The translations under genes and the position numbers were made by a program. Shown in pieces: positions 34,059 through 46,977 of a stretch of 64,000 nucleotides of DNA. The DNA lies in the NCBI GenBank assembly GCA_963920705.1, contig CAWUCO010000071.1:178405-242404 (forward strand), in the 5' to 3' direction. The notes below the pieces were generated by a model. That model was not told the origin of the DNA. It did no database searches and was given only the letters and a program-made list of their open reading frames with translations. Each line of letters opens with the position of its first letter. Position 1 is the stretch's first letter. Source of the DNA: Odiellus spinosus. Taxonomy: Eukaryota; Arthropoda; Arachnida; Opiliones; Phalangiidae.

Positions 34059-34482
34059 TACGCCAATTAAAATAATCTTATACGACAAATCTTTCGCGGG
34101 ATACCAACCTCAAATTATGGAACCGGCACATAATATTTTTAGAAGTAGAGGCAAACAATTTTCCTTAGTTTTTGTTAAACTATTACGAGATATGTTAACA
34201 TGTTATAAATCTTACGTTAATCATTCTCGAAATTATAGGTTGAATGTTTTAATCGGTTCTGGCTTAATTGACAAGTGGCATAACGAAGAAGATGATCGAA
34301 CCACTCAAACAAGAACAATTACTGAGAATGCCAATAAGAACTATATTGGATTTAATGATCTGAAATTTATATTCTTAATTCTAACTGGTGGATAATTGGC
34401 TGGCATCGTTAATTTATTAATAGAGTTTTTTTATCAATTACGAGTCGAGGCATCGGTGCCGCAACTCTTAACTTCACTTTAA
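34059..34482 (+). pseudogene. Ionotropic-receptor-like C-terminal fragment
   Basis: An acceptor-like TTTTGCAG ends at 34058. The frame reads YDKSFAGYQPQIMEP...FVKLLRDML, then LNVLIGSGLIDKW, DLKFIFLILTGG, an in-frame TAA (34393-34395), and in the same frame LAGIVNLLIEFFYQL to a stop at 34482. A helix ending GLIDKW followed by a hydrophobic last membrane segment is how insect ionotropic receptors (variant glutamate receptors) end: ligand-binding lobe S2, then the final transmembrane helix. The nonsense codon falls in that last helix. No upstream exons with the pore were found, so it is a partial, probably dead copy. Confidence 0.5.
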
Positions 34483-34870
34483 AGTGAGGCTCCTTAACTA
34501 TATTTATTTTGCGAACTTGAATTTTTGCAAGTCTGGTCATGAGAACCAGATGCCGTTTATTTATGGACAAATAAAAAAGTAATTGTAATAAATTATTGGG
34601 ATAAGATTTGCCGTGTTTATTGAATAGATTTGCCGTGTTTATTGAATAAAATAAACTTTGGGAAACAACGCCACATTTCTCTCCTTCAACCCGTAATATA
34701 ATTGACGAAAAAGTAGAGGTTAGTTAACTTGTTGCATGAGGGCAACCATGACATTGTAAAAGAGGCTGAAAAGAATTATACTATAGCAGGGGCTTGTTAT
34801 GCATGCATAAACGCTCTTTGAACAATTTGAATGTCGTTTCGAGATTCCTTTAAACACGAAACTGCGTAAA

Positions 34871-35175
34871 GTTTTTCAAATCATGTTTTTCAAATCATGT
34901 TTTTCAAATCATGTTTTTCAAATCATGTTTTTCAAATCATGTTTTTCAAATCATGTTTTTCAAATCATGTTTTTCAAATCATGTTTTTCAAATCATGTTT
35001 TTCAAATCATGTTTTTCAAATCATGTTTTTCAAATCATGTCTTTCAAATCATGGCTTTCAAATCATGGCTTTCAAATCATGGCTTTCAAATCATGGCTTT
35101 CAAATCATGGCTTTTCAAATCATGCTTTTCAAATCATCCTTTTCAAATCATGTTTTTCAAATCATGTTTTTCAAC
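34871..35175. repeat. 14-bp minisatellite TTTTTCAAATCATG
   Basis: About 21 units, with TTTCAAATCATGGC and TTTTCAAATCATCC variants at the right. The three ORFs across it are repeat artefacts. It shares TTTTTCAAA with the 21-bp array at 20.4 kb and runs directly into the 50-bp minisatellite. Confidence 0.85.
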
Positions 35176-35194
35176 TTGGCTATCTGTGAACGCG

Positions 35195-35810
35195 TCTTTA
35201 TATCTAATCTTTATTAATTTATCTTGGATACCCGTGTGAAAGCAGCTTTATATCTAATCTTTATTAATTTATCTTGGATACTCGTGTGAAAGCGGCTTTA
35301 TATCTAATCGTTATGTATTTATCTTGGATACCCGTGTGTACGCGGCTTTATATCTAATCTTAATTTTTCTTTGATACCAGTCTGAACGCGGATTTATATC
35401 TAATCTTTATTAATTTATCTTGGATACACGTGTGAACGTGGCTTCATATCGAATATTTATTAATTTTTAACTTAGATACCCGTGCGAACAGGCATTTATA
35501 TATTATCTTTGTCATTTTATCTTGGGTACTCGTGCGAACGGGACTTAATATCTATTCTTTATTAAGTCATTTTTATCTTGGAAACGCGTCTTTATATCTA
35601 TTATTATTAAGTCATTTTATCTTGGATACCCTGCGAACACGCCTTTATACCTAATCTTTATTAATTTTTACCTTGGATACCCTTGTGAAGGCACCTTTAC
35701 ATCTAATCTTTATCGTCTTATCTTGGATATCCGTGAAAACGTACCATAATATCTAAAATTTATTAATTCATTTTATCTTTAACACCCGTGAAAACACGCT
35801 TTTATCTAAT
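35195..35810. repeat. 50-bp minisatellite, ~12 units
   Basis: Unit TATCTAATCTTTATTAATTT followed by ATCTTGGATACCCGTGTGAA and a GCGGCTTTA spacer. Diverging towards the right. Same unit in reverse at 16978-17130. Confidence 0.8.
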
Positions 35811-36162
35811 CAACCTATAAGAAAATTTTGAATATCTTCGAAAATATCTTTTATATTAAATTTAAGTTTCAGCAACATTGGTTTTTAGATTAAGTTAAAT
35901 CATTTAGTCTGTTTTAATTTTAATTTAAATAATATTACGTTTCAATTCAGTAAAAGCTATAACCTCAGAAGGCTAAAATAGACGCGAATCCAAAAGATAC
36001 TATATAAGGCGTTCGTTTATCATTATAAACTAACAAGCGAGTAACGGTTGCTGCTCTTCAATGAGCTGTGGTGGATGTACGTTTACAGCATGGTAGAAGC
36101 TAATAACTGTATATGCGAATTCTATTGGAGGGTCAAGCTCCGTGGGTGATGACGTCTTCTTC

Positions 36163-36285
36163 TGACAGATCCTCTCCGCGAACTAAAAGTTCACTCGGAG
36201 AGGTAAGAAGACGAAAGTTTTTCCTATTCGATGACGTAACAGACAGAACCTCTCCGTGAACTTAAAGTTCACTGGGAGAGGTAAG
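36163..36285. repeat. Two tandem hairpins related to the repeat-family hairpin
   Basis: CCTCTCCGCGAACTAAAAG with TTCACTCGGAGAGG, and 80 bp later CCTCTCCGTGAACTTAAAG with TTCACTGGGAGAGG. Same design (CCTCYCC arm, palindromic core, GGRGAGG arm) as the hairpin heading copies A, B and D. Confidence 0.6.
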
Positions 36286-36553
36286 GAGGCGAAAGTTTTT
36301 CGATTCGATGACGTATTTCGTCTTCTTGCAAGACGCCGACGCTTACGCCGACGCCGACGCCGCAGTGAATATAGTAGATAGACCCCACTAGGGTTGGGTC
36401 TAGGTAAAAACGAAGAAACTAAGATTTTAGATTATCTTTTCATTCGTTATTTTTTACGAAAATAAATTTTGAATTTTTTATCCGAACGTATAACGCTGAT
36501 TAATACGCTGATAAATACGGCGATTTTTGGATAAAAACGGATATGGATTATTT

Positions 36554-39500
36554 ACAACCCCGACTGAACTTTAGTTCAGGGGGAGGTTTTACACTGGTCG
36601 ACGTGTGTGTGTCACTTCCGGCGTAAACTACTTCCGATGTAACCGGATATCACATGACCTAGCTTGTGTAGCAAAAAGTCTAGAGACGTAATCATGCCAG
36701 CTTATTGTTTTATTCCGTTTAACGGGAGTTACCTCCTTTAAGCATGGCTCCACGTTAAGTTTCAGGTGTCGTGCAATTAAATACAACAGGATGTCTCCTA
36801 TTGGATATCATCGCCTTCCACCATCCACTTTACGGTCGAAATTCGATGCTAGACAGTTGAAGGCGATTATATGCAATGGGACGTCTCTCACTGATATATT
36901 CACCTCCGACCATCCTCACACCAAGGTCCAGCCTCCAATGTCCGATCTCAGCGGGCTATATTAGCGTCCCTCACTAATATGGTCCACATCAACCTTCCAC
37001 TCTCCAAACATCGCCTAACCTACGGGTAAACTAGCTTTGCGAACCAAGCGCCTAGAGATCAATAATCAACAAGACATTGAAGGGAGAGGGTTTTCCTCCC
37101 AACTTCATGGCCTCATCGCTCGATTAATAAAGATTGCGAACGGTTTATATACTACCTTTTTGGAGTGAATGCAAATGAGCCTTATGGTGTGATATCGTTT
37201 AGGGAAATGAAACGCAATATTAATTTATGTTATAATTAAAATATCAAAATGGTTAAACTTAATCTAATTAATAATTCAGTTGAAAAATCAATTTAAAATT
37301 AGAGGTAGTAGATATTTAAGAAACTGTCCAAATATTTTAAGAAATATGACCGTTTAATACCATGTTGAGTTGGCAGCAAGCGCTAAGCTGTTTTCCATAG
37401 TGGAAAAAGTAAAGGTATAACGGGCAGTATAGGCTTAGTCTTGCTGCAAGCTTGGGTGGATTGAAAAATCTAAATAAATGTGCGTTTACACGGGTATCCA
37501 AGATCCCACCGTCCACTGAACTCTGAATAAAAAACTTTATTTAAAATCAAAATTGAAGAGACGTTTCGAACCGCGGTTCGTCGTTGAGACCGAACGACGA
37601 ACCGCGGTTCGAAACGTCTCCTCAATTTTGATTTTAAATAAAGTTTTTTATTTTTAATTTGTATCACGTGTATTTCTCCGTAAAACTTAACAATTAAACT
37701 AAAGATTTCAATAATGAAAGATTGATAAGGTATATGAAGTAATAGAGAGAAAGGTGGCTGAATGGGTTACGAAAAGGTTAAAGCATAAACCTAGCCGAGC
37801 TTTATTTAGTGGTTCTAAATTGATGATCAAAAATTTAATTAATTAAACAGTAGATAAACTATTTTTAATGGTATTTTTTATCGATAACTGAAAATTACAT
37901 TCACTGGGTTCTTCTACTCGGGTAGCCCTCTTCAGCCCTTTAATTTTAACTATTATATTATATCATTCAGCTTAGTTCATCGTAATTAAAAAGTAGGTAA
38001 GATTTTCTTATCATTTGATTTTTTAACTTTAATAATATATCTCTTCTCGGCCTATATAAACGAGATTTGTAGATTTGGTACTCTTAGATGCACTGCTCCA
38101 ATGGGTGGTTTACGTTAGCATGTATAATTGTGGCGAACCCTCTCGCTCTCGCTTGCGCGATGGTGTCGTGTTCGATTGTGTCGGCAATCGTTTCTCGCCT
38201 ATAATTCGGTGATAAGATGCCTCTTTCTCACGATCTTTTGGGTAGAGTACTCGAATAAACCGAGGCGATTGAATTTAATTCACATTACTTAGAAATAAGG
38301 CTAATTTAATCTATTATGTCTTTTAAGAACATTACACAATGAAAGGTCTAGGGATTAAATATCACTTGTGTGTTAAATACCAGCTTGAGTGTTCAGCACG
38401 CGCCTGAGTTCAAGCGAAGGTAGTGTAAGCTTAGGCTTGCTGCAAACTCAATGTGGTTTGGATCATCTAAGTACAATTCTACTACTATACGCTAGTTGAT
38501 AGATCGATTATACTCGGAGTAAATATAACCAGTTCAAGGGGAATTGGAGCATATAATTTAAAGCTGAGGCGGATTAATACTTAAAGATAGAAATCATAAG
38601 AAAAATGATAGTTATGAAAACTCTCTTTGAAGTATAGTAGGTTTCTTGTGTTTAAAAAACCAACAGTCTATATTTGAATAAAAAAATGCGCATCTGATGT
38701 TGGAGAAATAAATCTAAAAAAAGGCTTCAGTTATCTCCACTATAAAGCCGGGAAACATTTCCCAAAAAAGAAATTTCAAAAGCATACGTGTCCAGTGAAC
38801 TTCGTTACAGAGCAGAGGTAGTAAGAGAGCTATAAAGATTTAAGCCATGCTTTTATTGGATTAGAGATGTGTGCATTATAGAGATAGTTATTGAGGTAAT
38901 TGACTAATTATACCTTTGGACTTCGATTTTTTTGTGTATGTTACTATCGTTCAGCTTAATAACAGTTAAATATAAGTTAGAGGGTTAGGAGTACTGAAGA
39001 GCAGTTAAACTTCGTGAAAAACAACCACCGCAGAATGTCATCACCATTTGAAGTCAACAGAGCAACTTCACTGGTGCCATTTCCATTTAACAGCAGGAAG
39101 AGACGGCCTGGCCCCAAGAATTGGGACATAAAGCAGCGAGTGTTTTGAGACTCGACATTTCAGATGCCTACAGTCACGTATAAAAATAACTATTCAAGTG
39201 TAAATACTAACGGTATGGAATTAAGTATTTTTTTTTTCAGGCTTTTTAAGATATTTTTTTTATTTTAGGAGTGCAGAAGAAAGTCTTGTCTGCCTGCCAG
39301 CGGTTTTTGACAAGCTATATCCTTGGATTTTTCCAATGACTGAGATCATCACACGTTTCATGGAAACATCAGCAATGGTGCTCTATTAGAACGTCAGAAC
39401 AAGGAATTCAGACGAAATCAATACCGGAAGTATTGGCAATCATCTACCAAGGAAGGGCTAATGGAACTTGCAGTCTAGAATATCCTGGGTTTGTCCAAGA

Positions 39501-39705
39501 GTAACTTGATGGAGAATCTCCGTCGTTTTATTTTCGTCTATTCCGGACGGAAGCCACCCCAGACTGAATCATTCGTTCTTATCAAATCATTGGATTAACA
39601 AAAGATAATTGCGCAGTACAGCCTAATGATACCGATTTATTTATTAATATTGCAAGAATTTGTATTCCACTTATTTACATTTAAAATAAACATTTCATTG
39701 TGTGT
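36554..39705 (+). repeat. Dispersed repeat, copy B (nearly uninterrupted)
   Basis: Starts with the hairpin (36554-36587), then the conserved block to ~37200, a TATA box CTATATAAA at 38052-38060 and AATAAA at 39685-39690. The only clear insertion is the palindrome 37527-37651. The part 38081-39705 is very similar to copy A 15138-16620. It provides the empty target sites for the insertions in copy A. Confidence 0.75.
37527..37651. mobile_element. 125-bp palindrome with Penelope-type hammerhead-like core
   Basis: A near-perfect palindrome inserted in copy B. Its centre (37592-37620) reads GAACGACGAACCGCGGTTCG then AAACGTCTC, homologous to the motif at 8969-8999 including the GAAACGTC box and the flanking TTTTAAATAAA. 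It looks like two inverted ends of the same Penelope-like family with nothing between. Confidence 0.55.
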
Positions 39706-39869
39706 GTCACTACATATCCTACGACCTGACATAAAATAAGGTCATGGGAAATTTTAGTACTCTGAGTATAGTGAGAAAAATGTTATACATTGTAACATAG
39801 AGGGGAATGAAAAGCACCCTGGTAAATATACTCATTCTTATTATTTACATACGTCTTTTATTTAAAGTA

Positions 39870-39922
39870 GGGTTAGGTTAGGTTAACGTTGTCGGGGAGG
39901 TCCATTTTGGTTTCCCAACTTG
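39870..39922 (+). repeat. GGTTAGGTTA plus CGGGGAGGTC/TTTCCCAACTTG module
   Basis: TAGGGTTAGGTTAGGTTAAC followed by TCGGGGAGGTCCATTTTGG and TTTCCCAACTTG. The same module is at 45451-45521 and 56261-56310. Two of the three lie shortly downstream of a dispersed-repeat 3' end. Confidence 0.6.
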
Positions 39923-39924
39923 TT

Positions 39925-42505
39925 ACTTTATCTTCGACTAAGTTAGCTCGAATGAAAAACAGTCTATTTTTAATCAAACAGATAATATACATCAGAATCT
40001 AGTAGATTTTATCCAATTAATAAAAATTATACGAATTCCGAGCTCTAAGTACACACGATTCTCTTTGGTCTCCCTTAAAAAAAATGATTTTTGTCCCTTA
40101 ATTACTTTTCTGAGTATATCGTCTATTTTTCATACCATTTGTCATACTGAATCCTTTAAACATTTGGATTAATCCCACGAATGTGACACAATTATTTTCT
40201 ACGAGTCCTCGTTTCTGGGAATTTTAATTTATAGCGAACAAACGAAAATAGACACTTGTGAGAACCAGACCTTAGTGGTGGCGATTAAGAAGGTAAGTCC
40301 CACAATAGAAGCTCATTATTTTGGGCTATAATTGGCTAGTTTGTACCAAGGATAAATTAATAGCGTCAAAGGATAGACAGCTGAGGAACATTTCTTCAAA
40401 TCAGTTGGCCCAAAAGTTCTAGGGGTCAGCCAATTATTAATCCCCTTTTATTGGATTGGGAAAGAGTCACGCAATATCCGGCGAAAAGCTAGCGTTCGAT
40501 TGTAGATTGCAAAAGTTGAAAAACAATTATGGATTGTATTGAATTTTCTCTAACACCATTTGCGGAAAATAATATATATTTTAAAACTAACTAGACTCCA
40601 ATTAGCATTCGAGATTAAAAGTTTGAGAAGCATGAACTGGCTATTAATCCTATTGTAGAAAGAGCAAAAACCCTATCTTTACGTGGGGTAAACCAGCAAA
40701 TTATATTCCCCCATTTCTCCTAACCTTACAATTAAACCGTGAATTCCCAGAAGAGCAGCCGCTATTTCTCAAAATAAGCGTGAAAAAATTATTAAATTTT
40801 GTATTTGTGCTGTATGTTAAATTATTTAAATTATAATTGTTTGTTTATTATTTTAATACCAGTTCAAATAGATATAGACGTTGGTCCTTTAAGCGTAATT
40901 AAAACGTCTCTCTCCTTATGGATTTTAAAAGAAACGGATTTCAAAATGATTCGATTTAAGGGGTAAGTGAGCTGTTAATTCAGAAATCCTGGTGTTTTGC
41001 GAACTTGTTCCGGAAAAACTAAAGCCCGTAAAAATAAACAGTGAACACTATTCAAAACTAGAATAATTGAACTATTAAATGAATTATTATTGGACCGAAA
41101 TTAAAGGTTCGACTCTTTTTGTCGTTGTTACGCGATTATTCCCGGCTTGTCCGAATTCTATCGTTTGAATTTTAATTAATAGCGACGCGAATAAAGTATT
41201 AGAAAATATGACGTACTAGTTGAACTATTTTATAATTAGAAGAAAGCGTAATTACGGTAGTTTACGAGTAAAAGTCAAAGATGTCGCTACCTATCGAAAA
41301 TCGCGATTTCGGGAAATCGACGTCCCGGTTGAGATACGGGCAATGGAAAACAGAAATAATTATTCTGTTTCAAGTTTTATTGCCGTCATCTCGCGTCTAT
41401 TTCCTCCCAATCTAAAGCTTTATATTTGTTTAGCGAATAAAAATTGAAATTAATTTAAATTAATTTTAAGAGACGAATTTCAACGCAATCTAGGACTTTT
41501 TCTCAAAGCACAAAACCATTTACTTCACCCTTAATGCACGTAAGTTTCAAGTTTCAAGGAAACAAAAACTTCATCTAGATCAAACATTTCAGCAACATCG
41601 ATAGTACGCAAGAAACAAGATGGTCAAACCCATAAAAATGGCTAGAACCCTGACATTGTAAAAGAGTATAAGGGTTTTTTCTCCTCGCCGGAGCGTTTCC
41701 GCCTGGCGAGCGGCGTTCGAACTTTTTCACGCGCGAATTTGGTTAAAAGACGCTGGTTTTGGGAAAAATGTTCGAAGAGCCACCAACACGGGGAAAAACG
41801 AGAAAAGCTTACACAAAAAAGTGTTTGCGGGTTGGGATAAATTGCGTGAGGAGTTTAATCACGTGGGAAGAAGAGGAAAAAAGATTCGTTTCACGTATGG
41901 TTTCTCATTATTGGTCAATCAAAATAACACTCTTTTATTCATGGTAAGGCACATTGATAATAACACTCAAAAATATAACACTTTAAAATACTAGGGGGAA
42001 AAACGATAATACTTAATTCGAGGGACGTTACAACCCGTTATCTCACAGAGGTGCTTAGATATCTACGTTAAATTAACGGGGACACTCAAGTTATGCTTAA
42101 TCAAAAATATATATACACTTTCAATATTAATGAGATACCTTGGATATTTAAAATGGTGCTTTCTAGGTTATTCTACTCTACAGTTATTTAACACTTACGG
42201 GTGTCATCAAGTGGGAACGCGGAAGCCATTATGTAAATCAGGTAACGTTGTCGAGAGATATATAGATTAGCCCGGAACTCGTTAACTAGGGGGGATCAAC
42301 CGGGTGACATCGTCACTTTAACTTTCAAAAAAGAAACATAACTTTTCTAGAGGGGGTCTTGACTCGTAAAACTACGATACGAATGAATATTTTAACTATG
42401 ATTTTATTCTAATTACACCTCGTAATGAGGGGGTTTTTAAGGGGGAGCAAAGATTTTCCTTATCTCTCTCTTTTTTATCTCGATAACGTTTCTGATTTCT
42501 ATCTT
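39925..42505. other. 2.6 kb AT-rich interval, no convincing gene
   Basis: Two short open frames (41220-41447, 41759-41947, plus strand) have no recognised domain. A small GC-rich hairpin (CTCGCCGGAGCG...GCCTGGCGAG) lies near 41684-41712. Confidence 0.3.
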
Positions 42506-42508
42506 TTT

Positions 42509-45190
42509 ACCTCCCCGACTGAGGTACACTGGTCGTGTCTGTGTGTGGGTGTGTGTGTGTCACTTCCTGTGTAAGCGGATATCCTGTGTAACCGGAAATC
42601 ACGTGACCTAGCTCGTATAGCCAAAAGTCTAGAGACGTAATCATTCCAGCTTATAGTTCAATTCCGTTTAACGGGAATTACCTCCTTTAAGCGTGGCTGC
42701 CACAATGAGTTTCAGGTGTCGTGCAATATATACAACAGGACGTCTCCAATTGTATATTATCGCATTCCACCATCCACTTTACGGTCAAACCTCGATGCTG
42801 GACAGTTGAAGGCGATTATACGCAATGGGACGTCCCCCACTGTTATAATCACCTCCGACCATCCTCACACCAAGGTCCAACCTCTAGTGTCCGATCTCAG
42901 CGGGCCATATTAGCGAGGCGTCCCTCACTAATATAGTCCACATCAACCTTCCACTCCAGTCATCTCCTCCCTCTACGGGTCTTTGTGGTGCAGTTACCGA
43001 ATGCCTAGGGTTACAATAAACGTCTAGACGTTGAGAAGGGGGGGTTTTCCCCAACTCTTCTCGGTTACTCGCTCGGTGAATAAAGGTTAGCGAAAGCTAT
43101 ATATACCCCTTTCCATGCTCTAACTATTTTGGCCTTATGCCGCGATATCTTTTAGTGAATTGAAGCGTATAATGCATTTAAATTTTAATTTAACATAATA
43201 ATATTGTTAAACTGAATCTAATTAATAAAGAAGCTGAAAAATCAATTAAAAATTCGAGATAGTTTAGAAGATATTTAAGAAATTTCCCAAAAATTTAATG
43301 AAATGTGACCGTTTAATACCAGCTTGAGTTGGCAACACGCGCTTAGCTGTTTTCCATATATCATTTAGTCCAAAAAGCAAAGGTATAACGGGCAGTATAG
43401 GCTTAGTCTTGCTGCAAACTTGGGGTGGATTGAAAAATCTAAATAAAAGTGCGTTTACACGGGTATCCCACCGTCCACTGAATTCGAATTAATACAGACA
43501 AAGGTACTTTGACAAAATTTGATAAGACTTCTATCGGTACGAGAGTTTCTCTAGTTAAACACAGATTTAAATAATGAAATATTGATAAAGTATATGAAGT
43601 AATAGAGAGTAAGGTGCCTGAATTGGTTACAAAAGGGTGAAATCATAAGCTTAGCCGATTTTTATTAATTGCTTCAAAATGATAAACAAAAATTTTATTT
43701 CTTAAACAGTAGAATGATAAGGAATATCCATTGAATTCGAGCTAATAGAGAGAAAGTATATTTTATTGTTTACGAGTGCTTCTCTTGGTTAAACAAAGAT
43801 TTCTATAATGAAAGATTGATAAGGTATATGAAGTAATAGAGAGAAATGTGGCTGAATGGGTTACGAAAAGGTTAAAACATAAACCTAGCGATCTTTATTA
43901 AGTGGTTCTAAATTGATGAACAAAAATTTAATTTATTAAACTGTAGATAAACTATTTAAGAAATTTCCCAAAAATTTAATGAAATGTGACCGTTTAATAC
44001 CAGCTTGAGTTGGCAACACGCGCTAAGCTGTTTTCCATATATCATTTAGTCCAAAAAGCAAAGGTATAACGGGCAGTATAGGCTAAGGCTTGCTGCAAAC
44101 TTGGGGTGGATTGAAGAATCTAAATAAAGGTACGTTTACACGGGCATCCAAGATAGAAACGACATAAGATTTAAAGCTGAGGCGGATTGATACAAAATGT
44201 TAAACCTCTTACGAAAAATTATAGTCGTGAAAACTCCCCTTGGACAGAAGTACAGTAGGTTTCCCGTGTTTAAAAAAACATCAGTTTTGAATAAAAAATG
44301 GTTATCTGATGTTGGAAAAAAAAATAGGCTTCAGATTTCTCCACTATAAACCAAGAAACAGTTCCGATTATTTTCATAATCAAAAGAAGCCGTGTAGAGT
44401 GAACTTCGTTAGCAGACCAGACCAGGAGACGAGACGAGACAAGACGAGACCAGACGAAAGAGAGCTATAGTGACTTAAGTGAGAAAATCAACCAGCGCAG
44501 AATGTCATCACCATTTGAAGTCAACAGAGCAGCGACACGGTTTCATTTATCACCAGAAAGAGACGGCCTGGCTACGAAGAATTGAAACATGCAAGCAGTG
44601 AGTGTTTTCGGACTCGACATATGAGATTCTTACAGTTGCAAAAGCTCAACAGTTCTTCATACGGCCTCGTTATTCTAAACATAAAAGGAGCTATTCAAGT
44701 ATAAATATTAACGGTATTGAAATTAGTCTATTTCAGTATTCAAGAAATTTTTTTTATCATAGGAGTGGAAGCTAACGTCTTGTCAGCCGGTTTGGAAAAT
44801 AACCTCTCGACCAGCTCAATCCTTTGATTCTTCCAATGACTGGGATCACTTGCATGATGAAAATATCAGTAATGGTCCTCTATTAGCACGTCAAAACAAG
44901 AATTTTAGACGAAAACTGTACCGAAAGTAATTGCCGATCATCTACCGAAAATGGGTTGTAAATGGAACATTCAGTCTACAATATTTCTTGGTTTGTCTAA
45001 GAGGAACTTGCTACAAAATTTTCGTCGTTTTAATTCCTTGTCTTCATTGCCATCCCAGACTAAATCCTTCGTCTTTATCAAATCAGTGGATTATCTCAAA
45101 GATAATCACACAGTACAGCCTATGCTCTAGTGATAATTTATATTACAAGAACATGTATTTTACATATTTATTTAGAAAATAAATTTCATT
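42509..45190 (+). repeat. Dispersed repeat, copy C (diverged)
   Basis: Retains the left arm of the hairpin (42509-42522) but lost its right arm. The conserved block near 42700-42920 matches copies A and B. An internal segment (43270-43440) is duplicated at 43950-44110. AATAAA at 45178-45183 marks the 3' end. Confidence 0.65.
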
Positions 45191-45300
45191 TGGTGTGTCT
45201 ATTAAGAAATCTACGCCATGCCGCTTATAATTATGGGTAACGCAGGACATTTCATTTGGTGTGTATATTAAAGAGTCTACGACCTGCCGCATGTAATTAT
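45145..45300 (+). repeat. 3' end segment of copy C, donor of filler DNA at 54635
   Basis: This 156-bp stretch, including AATAAA and two ~64-bp tandem units (TTTCATTTGGTGTGT...), is found unchanged at 54635-54790 inside the mariner fold-back. Confidence 0.8.
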
Positions 45301-45450
45301 GGGTAACGCATGACACTCTTTTGCATTCTCTGTATCCTTGAGGTTAAGGGAAAACACTTATACTCCGTAAAATAGAGAATAATGATTGAAATGCACGCTG
45401 TTTCCTCTACTCATCCAATACTCTACATTACTTTTCATCTTTTATTTTAG

Positions 45451-45521
45451 GTAGGGTTAGGTTAGGTTAGATTACCTTAACGTCGGGGTCGGGGAGGTTA
45501 TATTTTGGTTTCCCAACTTGT
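45451..45521 (+). repeat. Second GGTTAGGTTA/CGGGGAGG module
   Basis: As at 39870 but with GTCGGGGTCGGGGAGGTTAT; ends TTTCCCAACTTG. Confidence 0.55.
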
Positions 45522-46492
45522 CTTAAAAAGTGCGGGAGTTGAATATTACTACGGTTTTCTAGACTTCGATCTCAACAACAAGCCGACATTAGATTTGGGT
45601 ACGAATAATTCACTGAGGGGTCAAACGATAAACAAAAAAATAATAAAAAAAGTACTCAACACTGCCTGTGTTTTACGAAAAAAGTTGGGTTCGGGGGCCG
45701 CCGTTTCTCTCGGATTAGCTGGATTTAGTTGCGTAACAGTAGAGCCGTATCCATTCCTGTACCAATCGGTTTCACTGGCTCTCTCCTTGAGGGGTTCGAC
45801 GGAAATTCTCGGACAGCTTGCGGGGTGGCAACTTCGTTGAAATTAGTTACGGCACGGTCTCTCGGGTAGGTATTCACACATGCTCCGACGAGTGGTCGTC
45901 CGGTTTCTTGAGGTCTCGAGGGGGGATTTGGTTTGACTTCAGTAATTATCGTCCTTCGTCGTTGTGTTTTTAGTTTGCTGGATTTCTCAGTTTCGACGCC
46001 ATATAGCGGGGGAGGCTCCTTTCCTGCATGGATTGAATATCGTCAGCGGGGATCATCGGATTCTGGAGGGTGAATCGAAATTCTTTGTGGCCTAGGTGGC
46101 TCTTTTCCATTAATAGTGCGATGAGATTCGACTCATTTTTCTTCTAACTTCTTCTAGCGGGACTTTCTTCTAAGTTAATTCGCGGTTTTATAAAGTTCAC
46201 GACAGCGACTATGTCCCGAAGGATCGAGGACTTAAAATGGCGGAGTCCGAGCCCTTGGTTTAAGCGGGCTTTGTCTTCAGCATCAGCGCAGCGCGCTCGG
46301 CTTCTAGAGGGGAGGTCCTGTTCCTTCAGTGGTTTCTGTCGAGATACTCTTTCTTTCCATGCTTCTCTATAATTGTCGCCTCGGATGGGGGAAAGCGTAG
46401 CGTGTGGAAATTCGCCAGTTGCAGTTTTCCTTTTCCCGGCGTGGCTTTGCGTACGTTAGTTTTGGGGGGGGGGGGATGGAAAAAAGGACGCT
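45522..46492. other. Interval without a recognisable gene
   Basis: Higher GC than average. A 111-codon frame (45505-45840, plus) shows no known domain. No RNA gene seen. Confidence 0.3.
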
Positions 46493-46977
46493 CTGGGAGT
46501 CTATTCTCTAACTCAATCCAAATCATTTGGAATAGCCAAATCCAAATGATTTAGATCGGCTCCATTTGGAATGGGTACAAAAAACCGCATTCTCTAACTC
46601 AAATCCAAATGGCGATTTGGGTTATGGGAATCCAAATGCCAAATCCAAATGTACGTCATTTCCCTCTGAGGGTGAAAATAATTTTTGCGTCACGTGACCG
46701 TTCACATGATACTATATCTCCGCCCCTTCTTCCTTATTGATTATTTTATGTTAGGGAATTTTGTAAGATCACTGAATAAACGGGGTTTTTTTTTAGATGA
46801 AAAATTGGAAAACTTGCAAAAACCCATTTTTTCCAAGAATTGTCCTTTTGTTATAATTCGAAGGAATTCCATTATTTTTCTTTCATTACTTTACCTCGTG
46901 TTTCTTATAGTAGTTGTGTTTCTTGCTTGAGCTTTTAGATTTATATCATCTTACTTAGGAATTTAATTTATAAATAT

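Noticed and set aside
34883..35239. Three overlapping frames of about 100 codons
   Set aside because: The 14-bp array cycles through three frames and gives the same peptide motif in each, a repeat artefact.
45505..45840. 111-codon frame as a host gene
   Set aside because: No domain, signal peptide or splice structure, and it starts inside a repeated module.
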